Assembly: GCA_012961925.1 (NCBI GenBank)
Contig: DTYK01000016.1
Location: forward strand, 1-7,825
Source of the DNA: Candidatus Latescibacterota bacterium
GTDB taxonomy: Bacteria; Latescibacterota; MVCY01; DTYK01
Length of the DNA: 7,825 bases
Direction of reading: 5' to 3'
Each line of letters starts with the position of its first letter. Position 1 is the first letter of the stretch. The translations under genes were made by a program, and so were the position numbers. This document shows positions 1 through 5,950 of this stretch, piece by piece. Below the pieces are notes generated by a model. That model was not told the origin of the DNA and did not search any database. It worked only from the letters and a program-made list of their open reading frames with translations.

Positions 1-81
1 AAGAAAGAGACGAGATGCAAACCCAGGAAGTGTCCGGAGTGCGGTGCTACCAGTTCGTTTGAAAAGCAACAACGCAAATAG
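1..81 (+). CDS. C-terminal end of a protein with a Cys-rich metal-binding knuckle (partial)
   Basis: Reading frame 1 is open from the window edge to a TAG at 79-81, giving 26 residues. The tail reads RCKPRKCPECGA followed by a basic, polar end (FEKQQRK). The CPEC pair, with another Cys five residues before it, is the kind of knuckle seen in zinc ribbons and rubredoxin-like tails, so a metal-binding C-terminus is likely. The codon choice (AGG, AAG) matches the genes downstream. Too little is present to assign a family. The ferredoxin starts 53 bases further on in the same direction, so the two could be co-transcribed. Only the frame, the stop and the cysteines are seen; the metal-binding role is inference. 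Confidence 0.5.
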   Translation, partial: KKETRCKPRKCPECGATSSFEKQQRK

Positions 82-134
82 AGGGTTAAGTTGCTCCAAG
101 ACGAACAAAGACGAATGTGGGAAAGGGGGAACAT

Positions 135-332
135 ATGGCTATTACGAGCGTATGGGTCAATGAGGAGGATTGTACTGCCTGCGGGCTTTGTGAGGAGACT
201 TGTCCCGAGGTGTTTGAGGTCGGTGAGGTTGCGCATGTGAAGGACGGCGTTGACCTTAATATCTATGAGACTGAGATTAAAGAGGCGGCCGACGGGTGCC
301 CTGCAGAAGCGATTGGATATGAGGAGGAGTAA
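135..332 (+). CDS. Single-cluster [4Fe-4S] ferredoxin, 65 aa
   Basis: A small soluble electron carrier. Residues 13-24 read CTACGLCEETCP, the CxxCxxC cluster motif followed by a fourth Cys and Pro, and residues 54-56 read GCP, supplying the distal ligand. By analogy with Desulfovibrio gigas and Pyrococcus monocluster ferredoxins, Cys13, Cys16, Cys19 and Cys55 should bind the cluster, and Cys23 would be the non-ligand position. The protein is very acidic, ending GYEEE, as usual for the family. The ATG at 135 is chosen over an in-frame GTG at 117 because a purine-rich Shine-Dalgarno (GGAAAGGGGGA, 119-129) lies just before it and family members begin about ten residues before the first Cys. The redox partner is unknown; no oxidoreductase is complete in the window. 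The last codons form one arm of an inverted repeat (see 288-374). Confidence 0.93.
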   Translation: MAITSVWVNEEDCTACGLCEETCPEVFEVGEVAHVKDGVDLNIYETEIKEAADGCPAEAIGYEEE

Positions 333-374
333 GTGGAGTCGTTTAGCCTCCTCATATCCTGTTGGGCCGTCGGC
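288..374 (+). promoter_or_regulatory. Nested inverted repeat across the ferredoxin stop codon
   Basis: A perfect 13-bp inverted repeat pairs GGATATGAGGAGG (315-327, the codons of the last residues) with CCTCCTCATATCC (347-359), leaving a 19-base loop that contains the stop codon. A second perfect 8-bp pair, GCCGACGG (288-295) with CCGTCGGC (367-374), encloses it. No T-run follows, so it is not a classical intrinsic terminator. The CCTCCT at 347-352 is also complementary to the AGGAGG Shine-Dalgarno of the aldolase (407-412), so an alternative pairing that hides that site is possible. The repeats are seen directly; mRNA stabilisation, termination or coupling roles are inference. Confidence 0.55.
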
Positions 375-422
375 TGAGATTGCTTGATAAGGAAGGAAAC
401 TTAGGAAGGAGGAATATCGATT

Positions 423-1547
423 ATGTTCAAGGTGGAGGTCTCGTCGGGTAAGAGGAGGAATATGCAGATCCTTGCTGATGCCAGCGGTAGATTCCGGATG
501 ATGGCTATAGATCAGAGGGGTTCGCTCAAGAGGATGTTGGCGAAGGTGATGGATAAACCCTCGGATGAGGTGGCATACGAGGACCTGGCTGCAGTAAAGA
601 AGTCCGTCGTTAAGATTCTCTCGCCGTACTCCAGTGCGACATTAACTGACCCTGTTTACGGTTATCCTCATTGCGTCCAGTATATTCCGCGGGACGTGGG
701 GTTACTTCTGGCCTATGAGGAGACGGGTTATGAGAAGGCCGGTGCCAATGGGCAGGAGAGGAAGTCCAGCCTGATCGCCGGCTGGTCGGCTGAGAAGATA
801 AAGAGAGCGGGTGCAAATGCTGTAAAACTTCTGATCTACTACCGTCCGGAAGCCTCGCAGGAGACTCTGGAGCATCAGCACGGGATCATAAGGCAGGTGG
901 GTCAGGAGTGCGAGAGATACGACCTCCCCTTCGTCCTTGAACTTGTTGCCTATCCGTTGCTCGAGGACGAGTTGCCTGAAGAGAAAGGTGCAAAGGCGAC
1001 CACAGACACCCCTGCCTTTGCCAGGAGGAAGCCAGAGATAGTCGTACGTACTGCTGAGGAATTTTCCAAGCCGGAGTACAGGGCGGATGTACTCAAGATC
1101 GAATTCCCTGCAGATCTGAAGTATACCCAGGAATACTGTGATGGGGTCTTTGACGGCAAGAAGCGTGAGCCGCTTTATGACCTTAATGATGTGAAGAGGT
1201 ATTGTCGGAGGTTAAACCAGGCCTGCGGCCTGCCCTGGGTTATCCTGAGCGGGGGTGTTGGGATAGATGAGTTTGTCCAGAACGTGAAACTGGCGGTTGA
1301 GGCCGGGGCTTCAGGTTTCCTCGGTGGAAGGGCGATATGGCAAGGTTGCGCTCAGTTCTACCCTGACGTCGAGGCGATGGAGGAATGGCTTGCCACATCC
1401 GGGGCCAATAACTTCAAGAGGCTACACGAGGCCCTTAGTGGTGCTACTCCCTGGTTTGACCATCCCAGGTTCGGCGGTTATCCCAACGTAGAACTTGCTG
1501 ACAGGGGGAAGGACTGGTATCGCAAGTTCAGCGGGTTCGCTGCCTGA
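423..1547 (+). CDS. Class I sugar-bisphosphate aldolase, LacD (tagatose-1,6-bisphosphate aldolase)-like, 374 aa
   Basis: A TIM-barrel, metal-independent aldolase that should cleave or form a ketose phosphate through a lysine Schiff base. The LacD/DhnA signature MMAIDQRGSLKRML spans residues 26-39. NAVKLLIYY (132-140), VLELVAYP (171-178) and ADVLKIEFP (221-229) correspond to the LacD strands carrying Lys125, Glu163 and the Schiff-base Lys205, here Lys135, Glu173 and Lys225. The phosphate-binding loops are SGGVG (276-280) and GFLGGRAIWQ (298-307). At 374 residues it is longer than the ~326-residue LacD enzymes, with extra sequence near 182-206 and a longer C-terminus. The ATG at 423 has AAGGAGG at 406-412, 10 bases upstream; an internal ATG at 462 has an SD only 3 bases away and is less likely. 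Substrate is uncertain: tagatose- or fructose-1,6-bisphosphate, or a relative such as 6-sulfofructose 1-phosphate. No lac/tagatose or sulfoquinovose genes are visible. The family call is firm, the substrate is not. Confidence 0.88.
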   Translation: MFKVEVSSGKRRNMQILADASGRFRMMAIDQRGSLKRMLAKVMDKPSDEVAYEDLAAVKKSVVKILSPYSSATLTDPVYGYPHCVQYIPRDVGLLLAYEETGYEKAGANGQERKSSLIAGWSAEKIKRAGANAVKLLIYYRPEASQETLEHQHGIIRQVGQECERYDLPFVLELVAYPLLEDELPEEKGAKATTDTPAFARRKPEIVVRTAEEFSKPEYRADVLKIEFPADLKYTQEYCDGVFDGKKREPLYDLNDVKRYCRRLNQACGLPWVILSGGVGIDEFVQNVKLAVEAGASGFLGGRAIWQGCAQFYPDVEAMEEWLATSGANNFKRLHEALSGATPWFDHPRFGGYPNVELADRGKDWYRKFSGFAA

Positions 1548-1553
1548 CACTTT

Positions 1554-1577
1554 GAGGGGGCCGGTCTCGGCCCCCTC
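1554..1577 (+). terminator. Intrinsic terminator after the aldolase gene
   Basis: A perfect 10-bp stem, GAGGGGGCCG (1554-1563) with CGGCCCCCTC (1568-1577), is closed by a four-base GTCT loop and begins 6 bases after the aldolase TGA. The tail is TTCGTAGC, so the T-tract is weak, but the very GC-rich stem and its position make termination likely. It separates the aldolase from the membrane-protein gene. Confidence 0.75.
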
Positions 1578-1891
1578 TTCGTAGCAAAGTCTTTTCTTAT
1601 CCTTCCTTTTCTTTGCTTGTCCAAAGAAAGGGAAGCGAAAAGAAAGGGCAGCCCGAAGCCTTCGCCCCAAATCATCGAGGGCAGAAGCCCTCTCCCACAA
1701 ATGTGGCTCACTCCGCTGCCCTTCCGCAAACTCGCCATCCTTTCAGTCGGGCTCAGACAGAGCGGAAGGGGTGCCGCTCCGGACGCCGGACGGTTCTGAG
1801 GCTCAGGCTTAAGGGCAGTTATGATGTTGGTGAAATCGGGTTAACTGTACTGGATCCCGGTTGCCTGGTGGAGCTTTCTTAGGGACTTTCT
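1578..1891. repeat. Gene-free stretch with stacked palindromes, likely a dispersed intergenic element
   Basis: No convincing gene lies here; short open frames are low-complexity and mutually overlapping. The stretch opens with a purine/pyrimidine hairpin: CTTCCTTTTCTTTG (1602-1615) pairs with CAAAGAAAGGGAAG (1622-1635), with one G-T pair and a six-base loop. A 9-bp pair AAGGGCAGC (1644-1652)/GCTGCCCTT (1715-1723) encloses GAGGGC-AGAA-GCCCTC (1677-1692) and CCACA-AA-TGTGG (1695-1706). An alternative 9-bp pair CCCTTCCGC (1719-1727)/GCGGAAGGG (1762-1770) overlaps the first. A tandem CCGGACG (1779-1785, 1786-1792) follows. From memory, TTTCTTTG...CAAAGAAAG hairpins are common dispersed intergenic repeats in proteobacteria; this is not verified here. 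Bases 1800-1891 show nothing certain beyond a Shine-Dalgarno AGGGA (1881-1885) for the next gene. Confidence 0.55.
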
Positions 1892-2740
1892 ATGGCGCTG
1901 ATGCGGTTAAGGACGTACGGCTATACAGGCATTGCTTTGATTGTGGGTGCCGAGCTCTCCATGGTCTTCGACCTGAAGCCTCTTTCGACGTGGGTGACGC
2001 CTCTTGCATGGACGGGTTATATCCTTGTAGTAGACAGCGTTCTATTCAGGTTGAAGGGGAGGTCTCTGATAACCGCCAGATCCCGCGAATTCCTGGCTAT
2101 GCTGCCTCTGTCGGTGGGCTTCTGGCTCGTCTTCGAGTGGTATAATACCTTCATACGCAACTGGCATTATATCAATCTGCCTGAGAATCTGTTGGTAAGG
2201 TATATAGGCTATGTCTGGTCCTTTGCCACCATAATGCCGGCTATCTTTGAGACGGCCGAGTTGATTGAGGAGCTGAAGCTGTTTAACAGGCTGTTTAGGA
2301 AACTCCGGGTCACGAAGGTTTTGCTCTATTTCCTGGCGGTGGTTGGGTGGTGTTTTCTCATGGCGCCTCTGCTTGTACCTTTGCAGTACGCCAGGTATAT
2401 GGCGGTCCTGGTCTGGGGAGGATTTATATTCCTGCTCGATCCGCTCAACTACCTGTTGGGAGGCGACTCAATATTGAGGGACTGGGAGAATGGGAGGCTT
2501 GATAGACTGTTTACATTGCTCTTAGCGGGTCTGGTCTGTGGTGTCCTCTGGGAGTTCTGGAACTTCTGGGCCTATACAAAATGGATCTATACGGTGCCGA
2601 TTTTAGGAGACGTGAAGATCTTTGAGATGCCTGTTGTGGGTTATCTCGGTTTTCCACCCTTCGCAGTTGAGCTGTTCGTTATGTACAGTTCTGCCAGGCT
2701 GTTGAAAAGGTATGTTAGCAGTCGTAGCCATGTTAGATGA
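1892..2740 (+). CDS. Polytopic inner-membrane protein of unknown function with an internal duplication, 282 aa
   Basis: I do not recognise a named family. Hydrophobic segments near residues 10-26, 34-52, 66-82, 102-120, 142-162, 168-188, 205-226 and 246-268 suggest about eight membrane helices; there is no cleavable signal peptide. The protein holds two related halves. WTGYILVVD (40-48), FEWYN (81-85), WHY (91-93) and FE (119-120) recur about 135-140 residues later as WGGFIFLLD (175-183), WEFWN (220-224), WIY (231-233) and VE (259-260). The paired Glu-(aromatic)-Asn and Asp residues lie in or beside helices and may form a polar site. The motifs EMPVVGYLGFPPF (245-257) and VLWEFWNFWAY (218-228) look conserved in type but have no known role. 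The ATG at 1892 has AGGGA 6 bases upstream and an in-frame TAG at 1880-1882, which fixes the start. It is preceded by the hairpin-rich gap and ends 103 bases before the transketolase start, so it may have its own promoter. No function is proposed. Confidence 0.8.
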   Translation: MALMRLRTYGYTGIALIVGAELSMVFDLKPLSTWVTPLAWTGYILVVDSVLFRLKGRSLITARSREFLAMLPLSVGFWLVFEWYNTFIRNWHYINLPENLLVRYIGYVWSFATIMPAIFETAELIEELKLFNRLFRKLRVTKVLLYFLAVVGWCFLMAPLLVPLQYARYMAVLVWGGFIFLLDPLNYLLGGDSILRDWENGRLDRLFTLLLAGLVCGVLWEFWNFWAYTKWIYTVPILGDVKIFEMPVVGYLGFPPFAVELFVMYSSARLLKRYVSSRSHVR

Positions 2741-2843
2741 ATCATAGGGTGTAGCGAAGTGAAGCTCCATCGGTCAGTCCACAGATGCGCAAGAAGTTAT
2801 CCTTTGCTCTGATAAATTGTGTATACCTTCGGGAGGATGTGTG

Positions 2844-4796
2844 ATGGATGCAGGAAAGATATGTCTAAGCGGAACATTGTATCGGTTTGATGAGCTGGAT
2901 TTGGAGCCCTTGAGATATCTTCGAGAATTAGCCAGGCTTGCCAGGGGGGATATATTGAAGATGACCACCCTGGCTGCCTCTGGACATCCTGGGGGTGCGA
3001 TGTCTTCCATTGACATCTATCTCACCCTCTACGGGTGTGCCAACGTAAATCCTGATGATCCTCTCGACCCCGACCGTGACAGGATAGTGGTGAGCCACGG
3101 TCATACGTCGGCGGGTGTCTATGCTGCTTTGGGGCGGCTTGGCTTCTTCGATATAGATGGGGCCATAAGTCAATTCCGCAGGTCTGGCACCAGATTCGAG
3201 GGGCATGTGGAGCATGGGGTCCCGGGTGTGGAGTGGAGCACGGGCAATCTGGGCCAGGGACTCTCTGCAGGGTGTGGATTTGCTCTTGCTGCCAGGATGC
3301 TTGAGAAGGATTTTCATGTCTTTGTGGTCATGAGTGACGGCGAGCAGCAGAAAGGGCAGGTCTCTGAGGCCAGACGTTTTGCCGCCAAGTATGGCCTGAG
3401 CAACATCACGGTGATAATAGACTACAACAAGCTCCAGCTCAGCGGTTCTCTCTCAGAGATCATGCCGCAGAACATCAGGGATAACTACCTGTCCGACGGC
3501 TGGGAGGTGATCGAGACGGACGGCCACGATCATCAGGAGATCTTCCGGGCGCTCAGACAGGCTGTTAGTGACGGTTCTGCGCCGGTTGCAATCTTTGCCC
3601 ACACGACGATGGGTAAGGGGGTCTCCTTTATGGAGGACAGGGTGGAGTTTCATGGGAAACCCCTGAGCCCTGATCAGTGCCGTGCGGCACTTTCAGAATT
3701 GGGGTTGGCCGATGATCTGGAGAAGTACATCCAACTCCGGGAGCAGACCCCATCCGGAGCTGAAGGTACGAAGCGCCACTGTAGGGTGAAGATCGATGTA
3801 GGTAGCCCACGGACGTATGGTCGGGCTGATAAGACCGATAACCGTAGTGCCTGGGGGAATGCCTTAGAGGATCTTGGACGCTTGAACTGTGGGCGCAGAG
3901 ATCGGACTCCCATAGCTGTCTTCGACTGTGATCTCGTCGGGTCGGTGAAGACAGGTGGATTTGCTAAGGTTGCTCCCGACTGCTTCCTGGAGGGAGGGAT
4001 TCAGGAGCATAACACTGCCACCATCGCCGGTGCCCTTTCCACCCAGGGGATCCTGGTCTTCTTCTCCGACTTCGGGGTGTTCGGGGTGGACGAGACCTTC
4101 AATCAGCATCGGCTGAACGACATCAACGACACCAATCTGAAGCTTGTGTGCACCCACTGTGGTCTTGATGTGGGTGAAGACGGAAAGACACACCAGTGTA
4201 TTGACTATGTTGGGGTATTGAGCAATCTTTATGGATACAGGGTCATTGTTCCTGCCGATCCCAATCAGACCGACCGTGTCATCCGCTGGATTGCGCAGGA
4301 GCCTGGCAACTTCCTTGTAGCGATGGGCAGGTCCAAGCTGCCGGTCATCTTGACCGAAGAAGGGGGGCCTCTGTTCGGGGAGGGTTATCAGTTCATCTAC
4401 GGGAAGGCAGACCTTTTGAGAGAGGGCGACGACGGTGCTATCATCACGATGGGGAGCATGGTCCATCGTGCCGTCCAGGCCTGGGAGAGGATTGTGGAGC
4501 GAGGATACAGGTTCCGTGTGCTGAACCTCTCCTGCCTCAGTGACCCTGACGTCGAGGCCGTAAAGGAGGCGGCTGCCACCGGGTTGGTCTTCACCTATGA
4601 GGATCATAACGTGAGGACCGGTCTTGGCAGCATCGTAGCCAATGTGATAGCCGAGAACGGATTCAAAACGAGGTTTTATAAGCTCGGCGTCCCCGCTTAC
4701 GGGGGATCGGGAAAGCCTGATGAACTTTTCAAGGCTTTGCGTCTTGACGTGGATTCTCTTGTAGAGCGGGCGATTGAGGAGGTAGAGAAAAGGTAA
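2844..4796 (+). CDS. tkt: Transketolase, full length, 650 aa
   Basis: A cytoplasmic thiamine-diphosphate enzyme that moves two-carbon ketol units between sugar phosphates in the non-oxidative pentose phosphate pathway. The N-terminal cofactor domain shows SGHPGG (46-51, His48), SHGHTSAGVYAALGRLGF (84-101), WSTGNLGQGLS (131-141) and the ThDP/Mg motif SDGEQQKGQ (164-172) ending in DYNKLQ (193-198). FHGKPLS (269-275) matches the His263 region of yeast transketolase. The pyrimidine domain has GGIQEHNTATIAGAL (384-398) with the catalytic Glu388, then VGEDGKTHQ (443-451) with a substrate His450, VPADPNQT (469-476) and GRSKLP (495-500) with the phosphate-binding Arg496. All expected catalytic positions are present and the length is normal. 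The ATG at 2844 is preferred over an in-frame TTG at 2817 because GGGAGGA (2831-2837) precedes it by 6 bases. The Cas6-like gene starts 17 bases after the stop and is probably co-transcribed. Which sugar phosphates it uses is not readable from sequence. Confidence 0.93.
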   Translation: MDAGKICLSGTLYRFDELDLEPLRYLRELARLARGDILKMTTLAASGHPGGAMSSIDIYLTLYGCANVNPDDPLDPDRDRIVVSHGHTSAGVYAALGRLGFFDIDGAISQFRRSGTRFEGHVEHGVPGVEWSTGNLGQGLSAGCGFALAARMLEKDFHVFVVMSDGEQQKGQVSEARRFAAKYGLSNITVIIDYNKLQLSGSLSEIMPQNIRDNYLSDGWEVIETDGHDHQEIFRALRQAVSDGSAPVAIFAHTTMGKGVSFMEDRVEFHGKPLSPDQCRAALSELGLADDLEKYIQLREQTPSGAEGTKRHCRVKIDVGSPRTYGRADKTDNRSAWGNALEDLGRLNCGRRDRTPIAVFDCDLVGSVKTGGFAKVAPDCFLEGGIQEHNTATIAGALSTQGILVFFSDFGVFGVDETFNQHRLNDINDTNLKLVCTHCGLDVGEDGKTHQCIDYVGVLSNLYGYRVIVPADPNQTDRVIRWIAQEPGNFLVAMGRSKLPVILTEEGGPLFGEGYQFIYGKADLLREGDDGAIITMGSMVHRAVQAWERIVERGYRFRVLNLSCLSDPDVEAVKEAAATGLVFTYEDHNVRTGLGSIVANVIAENGFKTRFYKLGVPAYGGSGKPDELFKALRLDVDSLVERAIEEVEKR

Positions 4797-4813
4797 GAGG
4801 TTGGACTATCTGG

Positions 4814-5800
4814 ATGAACCTTTTCAAGCTGGGACGATTTGAGTTCACGATCGTTGCCCGGGACGGGTTACATCTGCCTGAATACAAAGGATCGACCTTC
4901 CGGGGAGGTTTTGGAGCCGCCTTCAAGAAGGTCGTCTGTGTGGTGAGGGAGGGGGATTGCGCCACCTGTGTTCTCAGGCAGAAGTGTGTCTACTCTTATG
5001 TCTTTGAGACCCCGCTCCCTGGTGATGCGAAGCTGCTGAGGAGGTACCCATATGCCCCTCATCCCTTTGTAATCGAGCCCCCTGCAGAAGAGCGGAAGGA
5101 GTACCGGCAGGGAGACGAGCTTACGTTTAACGTCGTTTTGATAGGGCAGGCTATAGATTATCTGCCCTATTTTGTTTATACCTTTGATGAACTTGGGAAG
5201 AGAGGTGTGGGCAGGGGCAGGGGAAGGTATCATCTTAAGGAAGTGAAGGATGTCGGGGAAGAGGGTGAGGGGCAGGTTATCTTTATAGGCAGGGAGAAGG
5301 TGCTTCAGAGCAATTTCCGTATCATCACCGGTGAAGAGATATTAAGGGAGTGTGAGGGTCATGCGGGGGTGAGGTCCATCACCTTTGAGTTCCTCACGCC
5401 AACCAGGATCAGGTATCAGGGGCATCTGGTTAAGGACGTGGAGTTTCACATCCTGTTGCGCAGCCTGTTACGGAGGATATCGCTGTTATCATACTTCCAC
5501 TGCGGGGCAGAGCTGGAATTGGACTTCAGGGGGCTGGTGGAGAGGGCAGGTCAGGTGGAGGTTGGGTCCCGTGAGCTGGACTGGTATGATTGGGAGCGAT
5601 ATTCGAAGCGTCAGGATGTGAGGATGAAAATGGGTGGATTTGTGGGAGAGGTGACCTTTGTCGGGGATCTGGAGGATTTCCTGCCTTTTATCCTGCTGGG
5701 CAGCTACATCCATGTGGGTAAAGGGACGGCCTTCGGCCTGGGGAAGTATCGAATAGAGGGCCGTGGCTTACTAACCACCAGTCCGAAGCCGGCTATTTGA
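4814..5800 (+). CDS. Cas6-like RAMP protein (putative CRISPR RNA-processing endoribonuclease family), 328 aa
   Basis: Cas6 enzymes cut precursor CRISPR RNA within the repeats using two ferredoxin-like RAMP folds. Here the C-terminus carries the glycine-rich RAMP loop, GKGTAFGLGKYRI (302-314), preceded by a hydrophobic strand (FILLGSYIHV, 292-301). The N-terminal half has STFRGGFGAAFKKVVC (27-42) and a four-cysteine cluster, C42, C49, C52 and C58, followed by YSYVFETP (60-67), features I associate with the Pfam CRISPR_Cas6 (PF10040) branch often found apart from classical cas operons. His300 next to the G-loop and His229 are candidate catalytic residues, which I cannot confirm. The start at 4814 is forced by the lack of an upstream start codon in frame; the nearest SD-like AGAGG overlaps the transketolase stop, about 13 bases away, suggesting translational coupling. 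No CRISPR array or other cas gene is in the window. Family membership is likely; an actual crRNA role here is open. Confidence 0.75.
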   Translation: MNLFKLGRFEFTIVARDGLHLPEYKGSTFRGGFGAAFKKVVCVVREGDCATCVLRQKCVYSYVFETPLPGDAKLLRRYPYAPHPFVIEPPAEERKEYRQGDELTFNVVLIGQAIDYLPYFVYTFDELGKRGVGRGRGRYHLKEVKDVGEEGEGQVIFIGREKVLQSNFRIITGEEILRECEGHAGVRSITFEFLTPTRIRYQGHLVKDVEFHILLRSLLRRISLLSYFHCGAELELDFRGLVERAGQVEVGSRELDWYDWERYSKRQDVRMKMGGFVGEVTFVGDLEDFLPFILLGSYIHVGKGTAFGLGKYRIEGRGLLTTSPKPAI

Positions 5801-5887
5801 ACTAAGCTGTGCAGGCATGTTATAGAGGTTCCCAGCCTCATATCCTACGTAGCCGAGGTGAGGATAATCCCGATAATGAGAGTATGG

Positions 5888-5917
5888 TGATGATACAAAG
5901 ATCCCGGAGGATATAAT
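5888..5917 (+). promoter_or_regulatory. Candidate sigma-70-type promoter for the RNase HII-PIN gene
   Basis: A perfect TATAAT lies at 5912-5917, 33 bases before the ATG at 5951. The -35 region is poor (TGATGA at 5888-5893, 18-base spacing). Transcription would begin near 5924, leaving a leader of about 27 bases that includes the AGGGGAG ribosome site (5937-5943). The rest of the 5801-5950 gap holds an 8-bp palindrome CTACGTAG (5845-5852) and no terminator that I can see after the Cas6-like gene. Confidence 0.35.
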
Positions 5918-5950
5918 CAATCTTGCATAAAAGTTTAGGGGAGAATAAGG

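Noticed and set aside
117..134. GTG at 117 as the ferredoxin start
   Set aside because: The purine-rich SD (119-129) lies within this extension and is well placed for the ATG at 135; the extra residues (MGKGEH) are simply the translated SD.
1820..1825. TATGAT as a -10 box for the membrane-protein gene
   Set aside because: No acceptable -35 hexamer is found 16-18 bases upstream, and such hexamers are expected by chance in a gap of this size.
1613..1882. Short + strand open frames in the aldolase-membrane protein gap (89 and 60 codons)
   Set aside because: They translate the palindromic element into low-complexity basic sequence, overlap each other, and lack Shine-Dalgarno sites.
2817..2843. 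TTG at 2817 as the transketolase start
   Set aside because: The GGGAGGA at 2831-2837 is correctly spaced for ATG 2844 and would lie inside the gene if TTG were used.
3864..4607. Long open frame of 247 codons on the minus strand
   Set aside because: It lies wholly inside the transketolase gene, which has intact family motifs throughout; the antisense frame is open because of the codon bias and its product has no recognisable motif.
350..5846. Shared 11-mer CCTCATATCCT at 350-360 and 5836-5846, both preceded by AGCCTC-like sequence in gaps
   Set aside because: Only two copies, and flanking similarity fades at once; too short to call a repeat family without genome-wide counts.
5801..5950. Possible CRISPR array or leader next to the Cas6-like gene
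   Set aside because: There is no repeated 25-40 base unit with regular spacers here or anywhere in the window; only an 8-bp palindrome and short imperfect stems are present.
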